In this document: positions 1 through 6,095 of the stretch, one piece after another | Position numbering within the stretch: position 1 is the stretch's first letter | How the letters are laid out: each line of letters opens with the position of its first letter | Assembly: GCA_910577835.1 (NCBI GenBank) | Contig: CAJTOU010000051.1 | Coordinates: 12,087-20,260 of the forward strand | Direction of reading: 5' to 3' | Source: an uncultured Lachnospiraceae bacterium | GTDB taxonomy: Bacteria; Bacillota_A; Clostridia; Lachnospirales; Lachnospiraceae | Length of the DNA: 8,174 nucleotides | Position numbers and translations under genes: made by a program | Notes under the pieces: model-generated | What the model was told of the DNA's origin: nothing | The model's input: only the letters and a program-made list of their open reading frames with translations | The model's database searches: none

Positions 1-358
1 GGATATTCTTGCATATCAGTATGATATTGTATGTAATGGTGTGGAATTGTCTTCGGGTGCAGTCAGAAATCATGATATGCGAATTATGGTAAAGGCATTT
101 GAAATCGCTGGATACACAGAAGAAGATTTAAAGAATAAATTTGGTGCTTTATATCATGCATTCCAGTACGGTGCTCCTCCTCATGCCGGAATGGCGCCGG
201 GTGTGGACCGTATGATTATGCTGCTTCGAAATGAGGAAAATATCCGAGAGGTAATTCCATTCCCTATGAACGGAAATGCACAGGATTTAATGTGCGGCGC
301 TCCAAATGAAGTGTCTGAGCAGCAGTTGCGTGAAGTGCATATTAAGGTTCGACAGTAA
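1..358 (+). CDS. aspS: Aspartyl-tRNA synthetase, C-terminal fragment
   Basis: This is the 3' end of a class II aminoacyl-tRNA synthetase that charges tRNA-Asp in the cytoplasm. The reading frame is open from base 2, with DILAYQYDIVCNG preceding VELSSG, so the gene starts outside the window; the GTG at 41 is an internal valine codon, not a start. The visible part carries the ELSSGAVRNHD strand, the PPHAGMAPGVDRMIMLL segment (class II motif 3, with the ATP-binding arginine in GVDR), and the typical AspRS tail IREVIPFPMNGNAQDLM followed by GAPNEV and a QLREVHIKVR end. The stop is TAA at 356-358. It is the only real plus-strand gene and converges on the minus-strand ABC operon. A long hairpin at 401-505 probably ends its transcript. 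The AspRS assignment is by recognition of these conserved tail motifs. Confidence 0.93.
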   Translation, partial: DILAYQYDIVCNGVELSSGAVRNHDMRIMVKAFEIAGYTEEDLKNKFGALYHAFQYGAPPHAGMAPGVDRMIMLLRNEENIREVIPFPMNGNAQDLMCGAPNEVSEQQLREVHIKVRQ

Positions 359-400
359 AAATATAAACCGGAAGATTTACTGAACAATTTTTATAAAAAC

Positions 401-505
401 AAAGGGACTGTTGCAAAATGTAGCCTATACACAATATATGCTGAGACTCATAAGGTCTAAGTGCCATATATTGTATATAACGGTTATTTTGCGACAGCCT
501 CTTTT
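401..505. repeat. Long imperfect inverted repeat: terminator or MITE-like element
   Basis: The left arm starts GGGACTGTTGCAAAAT at 404 and the right arm ends ATTTTGCGACAGCCTC at 501. These pair over 16 positions with two G-U wobbles and one mismatch. Pairing continues inward through ACAATATATG (431-440) against CATATATTGT (465-474), and a small AGAC/GTCT stem caps it. Nearly the whole ~100 nt folds into one hairpin. It lies 45 bases after the aspS stop and is followed by CTTTTGCTT, so it can act as the aspS terminator. The ends resemble terminal inverted repeats of some Firmicutes insertion sequences, which makes a small non-autonomous element possible. No clear target-site duplication is visible. 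Confidence 0.6.
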
Positions 506-526
506 GCTTAAATTTACAATGCCTTA

Positions 527-553
527 GAAATAAGTTTTTTCTGAAATTATTTC
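527..553. other. Small perfect inverted repeat in the intergenic gap
   Basis: GAAATAA at 527-533 pairs with TTATTTC at 547-553 around a 13-nt T-rich loop. It is AT-only apart from the end pairs, so the helix is weak. The rest of 506-574 is plain AT-rich sequence with no recognisable gene. Confidence 0.25.
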
Positions 554-573
554 ATTTTACTTATAACCTCTAA

Positions 574-594
574 AAACCACCCTTCGGCTGATTT
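574..594 (-). terminator. Likely terminator of the ABC transporter operon
   Basis: The outermost copy of the hairpin repeat reads on the minus strand as AATCAGCC, a GAA loop and GGGTGGTT, immediately followed by a short T run (TTTTTA). It is 65 bases downstream of the permease stop, with no other minus-strand gene before aspS. The helix has one mismatch and one wobble and the T run is short, so termination may be partial. Confidence 0.5.
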
Positions 595-657
595 CCTCAT
601 CTTGCAACCACCCTTCGGCTGGTTTCCTCATCTTGCAACCACCCTTCGGCTGGTTGC
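575..657 (-). repeat. 31-bp tandem hairpin repeat (2.7 copies) after the permease gene
   Basis: Copies begin at 575, 606 and 637 (period 31); the third is partial. Each holds an interrupted palindrome. Read on the minus strand it is AACCAGCC, a GAA loop, then GGGTGGTT, giving an 8-bp helix with one G-G mismatch. The spacer between palindromes is CCTCATCTTG-like in plus-strand reading. The hairpin nearest the gene sits directly against the permease stop codon (658-660). The farthest copy (575-592) is followed on the minus strand by TTTTTA, so it looks like an intrinsic terminator, with the others adding stability at the mRNA 3' end. The period is not a multiple of three, so a coding repeat is unlikely. 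Confidence 0.8.
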
Positions 658-3306
658 TTAATCCACCTCACTTTTCAGTACATCTATCACATTTTCCTTC
701 TGAATCTTATTCCTAGAATATATCATCGTTACAAACACCACTGCAAACACACTCACCACTGCAACCGCAATATACCCCGCCGGCAGCAGATACGGCGTTT
801 CCACTGAACCATTCACCATCCGATAAATCAGATAACTAATCACTATCGAAACAGGAAGCCCAAACAACAGTGACTTTGTACCATATAAAAGACATTCCAG
901 ATTCAGCATTTTCAAAAATCCCTTTTCTGTCATTCCATAGGATTTCAGCATGGCAAATTCCCGCCTGCGAAGGCCCAGATTTGTAGATATTGTATTAAAC
1001 ACATTTGCAGTTGCAATCAATGAAATCAGAATAATAAATCCAAATGCAAACACTTGCAGAATCCGAATCATTGCATAATCCGAATCTCTTGACTCCGCAG
1101 CATTAAAAATATAATAATCGTCTATTTTACTACTCTCTGACAACGCTTTATCCAGATTTTCCTCAAGCTTTGTATAAGAATAACCGGACTTTTTATCAGC
1201 ATCCACATACGCCCATACAATACTTACTTTATTTGCCATATCCTGAAATACTGGCTGCATCATAGATTCATCATAAACCAGCTCAATCACATTAAAACGA
1301 CCTCCTATATTTCCTTTTGCCGGCTTTGTAATCTCATCGCCCAAAATAATATCTTTCATCTCCTTATTTTCAAACCCTCCGTCTTCCGTTGTTTTATCCT
1401 CTGTTATCACAGTACAATAAGCCTTTAATCTATCTGTATCTTTATCAAGCATCTTAAAATTACGATATTTTCCCTGCGAATAAACATTTCCATTTGCAGA
1501 ATATAAGGCTTTCGGGGAATCTGTATCCAAATATTCTCTTTCTGATAAATGATTATCCTCCAAAAGCTCCAGAAACGCATCGTGATTTAAAAACGTAATT
1601 GTCAGCGGTATTTCCGACGTGTCTTCAGATGCAGGACCTTCCTGCTGAAAATACTTTAAATAATCCTTGGAAAACTGCTCTTTTTCAAGCTTTGCAGTCG
1701 CATTATAATACTTAGCTCCCACATTAAAGTTCCCCACACCCTCTGTATTTTCAATTACTTTTTGATAATTCTCCATCCAATTTTCACTGTATTTTATACT
1801 AGAAAAAGTAACCCCAATATCATAATCATTTACTTGTGTTCCCGTTCCCATAATCGCCGCCATCATATTTTGAGAATAGCTTCCGGCGGAAATAAATAAT
1901 ACAACACTGAAAAACAATGAAAGAATAGTTGCTCTGTATTTCTTTTTGCTCCTCTTATAATTTTTTACTGCAATCATTCCCCAGATGCCAAACAGCTTGC
2001 TTGTCACTGGCGAGACTCTAATCTGCCGCTTTGTAATCTTTATATCCTGACGCATCTTCACCGCATCCAATATCGGCATTTTCATTGCACGTCTTGCCGG
2101 AAGCCATGCGCTGACCAGTACGGTAATTATACTGATACAAACTGCAATCATAACCGACCACACCGAAATATGAAGTTCAAATAACACCTTTGTTCCCATT
2201 ACCTTAGTAAAACTATCTCGAAGCAGATACAGAGTAGTTCCGATTCCTGTGATTCCTACAATCAGTCCTGCCGGAATTGCTGCAAGGCTTAAAAATACTC
2301 CTTCCCACAAAACGGTATGAATCATCTGCTTTTTTGTAGCTCCTATGGAAGACAGAATCCCAAACTGCTTTGTTCTCTCACTGACAGATATCTGAAAGGA
2401 ATTGTAAATCAGCGATATGGAACCTGCCATAATAATCAGAATCAACACCACAGCAAATCCATATAATAACGAAGCCAGACTGTCTTCCCTGAATACTCCA
2501 TAGGAACGTACAAGGTCGCTGTTATATTTGATATTATAACTTTCTGTTGTAAACTTATCACTTGTCTCTGCCTTTTTTCCTACAAAATATGTTCTTCCAT
2601 ACTCATAGGAATATTTTGGATTTTCCAGATTTATAACCATATCATAATACTGACATTCCATTTCACTTGTAGTAAGAGCTGTATATCCCGGCGCACTATG
2701 CGGTTCAAAATCCGGCCGCTGATAAAATCCCACGATGGTAAAGCTGTATTCCCTTGTTTCACCTATATATTCTCCTTCTTGCCACATGTTATCCTGAGTA
2801 AACATATATTCCCCGTCTTCGGAATATCGGTTTCCCAGTTTTAATGTTATAACCTCTCCAATATGATATTCTACTCCTCCATTATCATATAAGTGTTTCG
2901 GCAGAATTACTTCGGAACCATTTTCCGGCATACGCCCCTCTGTCAGAATAATATTCCTGTGCTTTGAAAAATTCTCACTAAAACCCGCCAGAAACAAATA
3001 CGGCTTATATTCATTCTGACTTTCTTCAAGCATGGCATATCCATAATTTTTCAGATAACTGATATCTGCAATATCTTCTTTTCCCTTGGTTTCTTCTATA
3101 AATTCTTTTGTTACAGTATCCACCTCAATATTCCAGTCGCCGGAACGCTCTATCGCAAGATTTCTGATAAATATCTGAAGGCTGTATACGCTTGTAGTCA
3201 CCGCCGTAAACAATGCGACAGATAAAATAATTCCAAGGATTGTCACCAAGGTTCTCGTTTTATTCTTTTTTAATGTCTGAAATGCGTATCTTTGAAAAAT
3301 GCTCAT
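658..3306 (-). CDS. ABC transporter permease with two FtsX/MacB-type domains
   Basis: An 882-residue membrane protein, the permease partner of the ATPase encoded just upstream. Eight hydrophobic helices are visible, in two sets of four: about 20-43, 279-301, 333-361 and 381-403; then 457-476, 747-770, 806-829 and 842-863. A large extracellular domain sits between the first two helices of each set (about 44-278 and 477-746). The two halves share the cytoplasmic coupling motif: SERTKQFGILSSIGATKKQM (309-328) and RRREFAMLKSYGMTEKGF (780-797). This is the duplicated FtsX arrangement of the SalY/MacB-like group, whose members act in antimicrobial peptide export or resistance and lipoprotein handling by mechanotransmission. 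The start ATG overlaps the ATPase stop (ATGA), implying translational coupling, and a GAGG lies 7 bases upstream. The architecture differs from 10-helix BceB permeases. The substrate cannot be read from the sequence; a cell-envelope-active peptide is the best guess from the neighbouring two-component system. Confidence 0.9.
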   Translation of the reverse strand: MSIFQRYAFQTLKKNKTRTLVTILGIILSVALFTAVTTSVYSLQIFIRNLAIERSGDWNIEVDTVTKEFIEETKGKEDIADISYLKNYGYAMLEESQNEYKPYLFLAGFSENFSKHRNIILTEGRMPENGSEVILPKHLYDNGGVEYHIGEVITLKLGNRYSEDGEYMFTQDNMWQEGEYIGETREYSFTIVGFYQRPDFEPHSAPGYTALTTSEMECQYYDMVINLENPKYSYEYGRTYFVGKKAETSDKFTTESYNIKYNSDLVRSYGVFREDSLASLLYGFAVVLILIIMAGSISLIYNSFQISVSERTKQFGILSSIGATKKQMIHTVLWEGVFLSLAAIPAGLIVGITGIGTTLYLLRDSFTKVMGTKVLFELHISVWSVMIAVCISIITVLVSAWLPARRAMKMPILDAVKMRQDIKITKRQIRVSPVTSKLFGIWGMIAVKNYKRSKKKYRATILSLFFSVVLFISAGSYSQNMMAAIMGTGTQVNDYDIGVTFSSIKYSENWMENYQKVIENTEGVGNFNVGAKYYNATAKLEKEQFSKDYLKYFQQEGPASEDTSEIPLTITFLNHDAFLELLEDNHLSEREYLDTDSPKALYSANGNVYSQGKYRNFKMLDKDTDRLKAYCTVITEDKTTEDGGFENKEMKDIILGDEITKPAKGNIGGRFNVIELVYDESMMQPVFQDMANKVSIVWAYVDADKKSGYSYTKLEENLDKALSESSKIDDYYIFNAAESRDSDYAMIRILQVFAFGFIILISLIATANVFNTISTNLGLRRREFAMLKSYGMTEKGFLKMLNLECLLYGTKSLLFGLPVSIVISYLIYRMVNGSVETPYLLPAGYIAVAVVSVFAVVFVTMIYSRNKIQKENVIDVLKSEVD

Positions 3307-3977
3307 GCTACCACCTCATCTCTTGTAACTTTTCCGTCTTCTATGGCAATAATTCTTCCTGCCTGAAGTGCAATATTTTCATCATGCGTAATTACAATCA
3401 AGGTCTGATGGTATTTTTTATTGGAAACCTTTAATAATTCCATAATTTCCTGACTGTTTTTTGAATCCAGATTTCCTGTCGGCTCATCGGCCAGCATAAT
3501 TGCCGGATTATTCATAAGAGCTCTGCCAATGGATACTCGCTGCTGCTGCCCGCCGGAGAGCTGATTCGGCAAATGCTTTTCTCTTCCCTTTAATCCCAAA
3601 AGCTGAATCAGCTCACGAAGCCTTTCTTTATTTACCTTCTTTCCATCCATTAATACAGGAAGTGTAATATTTTCAATTACATCCATAACCGGAATAAGAT
3701 TGTAAAACTGGTAAATCAGTCCTACTTCCCTTCTTCTGAATATCGCCAGCGCATCTTCCTTCTGGGAATATACATCAATATCATCTACAAATACCTTGCC
3801 GGAACTTGGCCGGTCTACACCGCCTAAAATATGCAGCAGCGTACTCTTACCAGAGCCGCTTGGTCCGATAATCGCTACAAACTCACCGTCTTTTATTGTA
3901 AATGATACATTATCCAATGCTCTTACTTCATTTTCTCCTTTGCCGTAAATTTTTGTCAGATTTTCTACTTTCAACAT
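3303..3977 (-). CDS. ABC transporter ATP-binding protein (MacB/LolD/BceA type)
   Basis: A 224-residue cytoplasmic ATPase that powers the adjacent FtsX-type permease. All nucleotide-binding elements are present: Walker A GPSGSGKST (38-46), Q-loop glutamine at 90 (YQFYNL), signature LSGGQQQR (140-147), Walker B IMLADE with the catalytic glutamate at 165, D-loop, and H-loop histidine 198 (VITHD). ADEPTGNLD and the overall length fit the MacB/LolD/BceA group. The start at 3977 is chosen because GGAGG (minus strand of 3987-3991) lies 9 bases upstream of this ATG. The frame stays open to a GTG at 4004, which would add nine residues (MKQKRRMMT) and has its own AAAGGA. Two nearer ATG codons (3986, 3983) are too close to the GGAGG. 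The gene has its own promoter region between 3978 and 4172 and overlaps the permease by 4 bp. Confidence 0.95.
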   Translation of the reverse strand: MLKVENLTKIYGKGENEVRALDNVSFTIKDGEFVAIIGPSGSGKSTLLHILGGVDRPSSGKVFVDDIDVYSQKEDALAIFRRREVGLIYQFYNLIPVMDVIENITLPVLMDGKKVNKERLRELIQLLGLKGREKHLPNQLSGGQQQRVSIGRALMNNPAIMLADEPTGNLDSKNSQEIMELLKVSNKKYHQTLIVITHDENIALQAGRIIAIEDGKVTRDEVVA

Positions 3978-3986
3978 TGTCATCAT

Positions 3987-3991
3987 CCTCC
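3987..3991 (-). promoter_or_regulatory. Ribosome binding site that sets the ATPase start
   Basis: The minus strand reads AAAGGAGG here, 9 bases before ATG 3977. It favours the 224-residue form over the longer GTG start at 4004. Confidence 0.75.
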
Positions 3992-4022
3992 TTTTTTGTT
4001 TCACAGAAAATTCCTTTCTATT

Positions 4023-4044
4023 CTTGTAATGCTGTTTTTACAAG
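4023..4044 (-). promoter_or_regulatory. Hairpin in the ABC operon mRNA leader
   Basis: CTTGTAA (4023-4029) and TTACAAG (4038-4044) form a perfect 7-bp stem around an 8-nt loop, between the predicted promoter and the ATPase start. No T run follows on the minus strand, so it is not a plain terminator. It may be a leader structure or a second protein-binding dyad. Confidence 0.4.
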
Positions 4045-4079
4045 ACTGATATATTCTGTTTGTTTTTTAATTCTTTTAC

Positions 4080-4107
4080 AGTATATCAGACCAGAATGAC
4101 ATGGCAG
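4080..4107 (-). promoter_or_regulatory. Predicted promoter of the ABC transporter operon
   Basis: On the minus strand an extended -10, TGATATACT (hexamer TATACT at 4085-4080), follows a -35-like CTGCCA (4107-4102) with a 16-bp spacer. The -35 matches the TTGACA consensus at four of six positions, so it is weak, as expected for an activated promoter. The palindrome at 4119-4132 ends 11 bp upstream of the -35. Transcription starting near 4073 would give a leader of about 95 nt before the ATPase ATG. Confidence 0.5.
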
Positions 4108-4118
4108 TGAATTTAAAG

Positions 4119-4132
4119 TGACAATATTGTCA
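4119..4132. promoter_or_regulatory. Perfect 14-bp palindrome, candidate response-regulator operator
   Basis: TGACAATATTGTCA is a perfect palindrome just upstream of the -35 of the ABC operon promoter. Its half-site layout, TGACA-N4-TGTCA, resembles the TNACA-N4-TGTAA sites recalled for BceR-like regulators. It sits where an OmpR-family activator would contact RNA polymerase, and the regulator encoded at 5300-5968 is the natural candidate to bind it. Confidence 0.5.
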
Positions 4133-4172
4133 TTTTTGATTTCACAGGAAATCTCCTTTCTGTTTATTGTTT

Positions 4173-5183
4173 TCAGACAATGCCTTTATATATTTTAATT
4201 ACAAATCTTGCTCCTCCCTCAGAACGGTTTTCCGCCTTAATACTTCCATTTTCATTTCTTAAAATCATACGCGAAAGCGCCAGTCCGATTCCCACACTGT
4301 CCGCCGCTGAATTTTTTCCTCTGTAAAAACGCTCAAATAAATGAGGAAGGTCCTCCTGGTCAATTCCTGCTCCATTATCTTCTATTACAAGCTCAAGATA
4401 CATCGGATTTTCCTTTGCTTTCACCCAGATTTTTCCACCCTCATCAGTATGTTCCATACAATTTTTCAAAATATTTCCAACTGCTTCTGTACTCCATTTT
4501 TTATCCCCTAAAAAATTCAATTCATCTGCAATATCCAAAATAAGGCTCTGATTTTTAATATCCATGGGAATTAAAATCGCTTCGCTGGCATTTTGAAGCA
4601 GCTCTTTGACATTTACTTTTTCCTGTTCAAACTGTGCTGTTCCTGCATCCAGCTTTGATATTTTCAACAGGGAATCTGTCAGCCAGCGAAGCCTGTCCGT
4701 CAGACGTCTCATTTCTCTCAGCAGCTCCAGTCTTTTTGTTTCTGTTATTTCTTCCGATAAAAGAGACTGAATAAGATTTAAAGAGGTAAGCGGAGTTTTC
4801 AGCTGATGGGAAATATCTGCCAGAGAATCAGCAAGAAAAAGCTTTTCTGCCTGCAATTCCTCAGTTCGAATTTTCAGCAAATCCAAAACTTTATTTACCT
4901 CACATCTCAAAATACTAAGTTCACCCTCTCTGTAATCCTCGATTTTATGAATTATTTTTTTGTGAAGCACAGATTCAATTTCGCTGCTGAATTTACAAAT
5001 GGTACGATATCTCCAGAATGTAAGAAAAAGAAACACAATTCCCATAAATGCCATTGCCGCCATACAAATCGCTGCTGTCTGTACATCTCTTAAAAATCCT
5101 GTCATAAGTCCAATCATAACCATAAGCGAAATAAATAGGATACAATCTATTTTTACTTCTTTATTGCGAAAAAAATATAACAT
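4173..5183 (-). CDS. Sensor histidine kinase with minimal extracellular loop
   Basis: A 336-residue membrane kinase, partner of the response regulator encoded upstream. Two membrane helices (about 13-31 and 38-57) are joined by only about six residues, so there is no extracellular sensor domain. This is the intramembrane-sensing layout found beside peptide-detoxification ABC transporters. The dimerisation domain holds DISHQLKTPLTSL with phospho-accepting His126. The catalytic domain has an N-box (NILKNCMEHT, Asn241), DNGAGI (269-274), FERFYRG (283-289) and GIGLAL (298-303), all intact. The H-box reads SHQLKTP rather than the HExKTP recalled for classical BceS kinases. The start at 5183 is preferred because GGAG (minus strand of 5190-5193) lies 6 bases upstream. 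The in-frame ATG at 5195 adds four residues but has no ribosome binding site. It is probably co-transcribed with the regulator across a purine-rich 116-base gap. Confidence 0.93.
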   Translation of the reverse strand: MLYFFRNKEVKIDCILFISLMVMIGLMTGFLRDVQTAAICMAAMAFMGIVFLFLTFWRYRTICKFSSEIESVLHKKIIHKIEDYREGELSILRCEVNKVLDLLKIRTEELQAEKLFLADSLADISHQLKTPLTSLNLIQSLLSEEITETKRLELLREMRRLTDRLRWLTDSLLKISKLDAGTAQFEQEKVNVKELLQNASEAILIPMDIKNQSLILDIADELNFLGDKKWSTEAVGNILKNCMEHTDEGGKIWVKAKENPMYLELVIEDNGAGIDQEDLPHLFERFYRGKNSAADSVGIGLALSRMILRNENGSIKAENRSEGGARFVIKIYKGIV

Positions 5184-5299
5184 AACATTCTCCATTTTTG
5201 ATTATAGTTTTTTTATCATCATTTTCTTGATTTGTTCTTCATTGATTTCTCTTCCCATTTACTGCTTCATTCTTTGTTTCATATCTTCTGTATCTTCTT
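5184..5299 (-). other. Purine-rich linker between regulator and kinase genes with tiny in-frame ORFs
   Basis: Read in the kinase frame on the minus strand, this gap is broken only by two TAA codons. It would encode GTG-KEDTEDMKQRMKQ-stop starting inside the regulator's stop codon, then immediately ATG-GREINEEQIKKMMIKKL-stop, then SK and the kinase ATG 5195. Neither mini-ORF has a convincing ribosome binding site. It may be a structureless spacer or the remnant of a small charged gene. No terminator is visible, so co-transcription of the two genes is likely. Confidence 0.3.
5190..5193 (-). promoter_or_regulatory. Ribosome binding site that sets the kinase start
   Basis: GGAG on the minus strand lies 6 bases before ATG 5183. 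It falls inside the first codons of the longer alternative starting at 5195, which itself has no upstream purine-rich site. This supports the shorter protein. Confidence 0.6.
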
Positions 5300-5968
5300 T
5301 CACTCCATAATATAGCCCATTCCTCTCACTGTCTTTATCAGCTTTGGCTCCGAAGGATTATTCTCTATTTTTTCTCTCAGCCTTTTGATATATACTGTCA
5401 AAGTATTGTCATTTACATAATCCCCTGCAATATCCCAAAGCTCTGATAAAAGTTTATTTCTGGTAAGCAACATACCCCGATTGGAAACAAAGATTAACAG
5501 CAGCTTGTATTCCAGCGCTGATAGTATAATTTCACCTCCTGCCTTTTTTACGGTACATTTTGCCACATCTATCACAATATCACCAATCTCTGTGATGGAC
5601 TGAGCCTTGCCGTATCTGCGCAGTACACTTTTGATTCTGGAAACCAGTTCTTTTGGGCGGAAGGGCTTGCTGATATAGTCATCTGCTCCCATATCAAGCC
5701 CTGTTACCACACTGTATTCGTCTGTGGAAGCGCTGACAAAAATAACTGGAATATCCTTTTTTGCCTTTACCGCTCCGCATACCCCGTATCCATTGCCATC
5801 TTTTAGAGAAATATCAATTAATACAAGGTCAAACTCCTTTCTTTCCAAAAGCTCTGTTGCCTGTGACATTCCATTTGCAGACTCTGTCTGAAACCCTTCC
5901 TTTTTCAAAAAATCAGACAGCATATTTATAATCGTGATATCATCTTCGACAATTAATATTTGATACAT
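5300..5968 (-). CDS. OmpR/PhoB-family response regulator
   Basis: A 222-residue cytoplasmic DNA-binding protein that should receive phosphate from the neighbouring kinase. The receiver domain (about 1-118) has the acidic pocket E8-D9-D10, phospho-acceptor Asp52 in LIDISL, Ser79 in FVSAS, and Lys101 in SKPF. The winged-helix output domain (about 125-220) has the ALEYKLLLIF strand-helix start, the NDNTLTVYIKRLREKI recognition helix and the VRGMGYIME end typical of the family. The start ATG at 5968 has GGAG 7 bases upstream. It lies downstream of the DUF2828 gene but is separated from it by a good terminator. Its likely target is the palindrome at 4119-4132, in front of the ABC ATPase gene. The sequence does not identify a named subfamily such as BceR or VanR with certainty. 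Confidence 0.95.
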   Translation of the reverse strand: MYQILIVEDDITIINMLSDFLKKEGFQTESANGMSQATELLERKEFDLVLIDISLKDGNGYGVCGAVKAKKDIPVIFVSASTDEYSVVTGLDMGADDYISKPFRPKELVSRIKSVLRRYGKAQSITEIGDIVIDVAKCTVKKAGGEIILSALEYKLLLIFVSNRGMLLTRNKLLSELWDIAGDYVNDNTLTVYIKRLREKIENNPSEPKLIKTVRGMGYIME

Positions 5969-6022
5969 CTATTTTCTCCATTTTTAAATTCATATTTTAT
6001 AATAATTTTGTATAAACTTTTC

Positions 6023-6039
6023 TGCCTGCTTTTCAGGCA
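6023..6039 (-). promoter_or_regulatory. Second hairpin between the DUF2828 gene and the regulator
   Basis: TGCCTG (6023-6028) and CAGGCA (6034-6039) form a perfect 6-bp stem around CTTTT (plus-strand reading). On the minus strand it is followed by GAAAAGTTTATAC, a poor T run. Its GCCTG/CAGGC segments match those of the terminator at 6052-6079, so the two could exchange partners. The stretch 5980-6022 is AT-rich and may hold the regulator's promoter, but no convincing -35/-10 pair can be assigned. Confidence 0.4.
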
Positions 6040-6051
6040 TCATCATAAATG

Positions 6052-6079
6052 AAAAAGCAGCCTGTTTTTGGCAGGCCGC
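6052..6079 (-). terminator. Rho-independent terminator of the DUF2828 gene
   Basis: On the minus strand GCGGCCTG and CAGGCTGC form an 8-bp, mostly G-C stem (one G-U wobble) around a 7-nt loop. TTTTT follows directly. It lies 16 bases after the DUF2828 stop codon and separates that gene from the two-component/ABC cluster. Confidence 0.85.
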
Positions 6080-6095
6080 CATATGTCATATTATA

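Larger units (their letters stand above)
3976..4161. repeat. Diverged direct repeat flanking the ABC operon promoter
   Basis: The segments 3976-4019 and 4126-4161 are clearly related. Both begin ATTGTCAT in plus-strand reading, continue with a T run and G, then TTTCACAG, then AAAT-like bases and TCCTTTCT. The copy next to the ATPase has about 8 extra bases, which carry its GGAGG site. The copy next to the kinase stop lacks that site and instead merges into the 14-bp palindrome. The copy starts are 150 bases apart. Confidence 0.6.

Noticed and set aside
575..657. CRISPR array
   Set aside because: The 31-bp units follow each other directly with no unique spacers, and there are fewer than three copies. 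No cas gene is present.
575..657. GCCGAAG in the tandem repeats as a Ro60-binding Y RNA signature
   Set aside because: The motif resembles one recalled for Y RNAs, but here GAA is simply the loop of a hairpin, and the repeats lie 5 kb from the DUF2828 gene beside an unrelated operon.
4999..5310. Plus-strand open frame of 103 codons across the regulator-kinase gap
   Set aside because: It runs antisense to well-supported genes, has no ribosome binding site, and its composition is a mirror of the minus-strand coding sequence.
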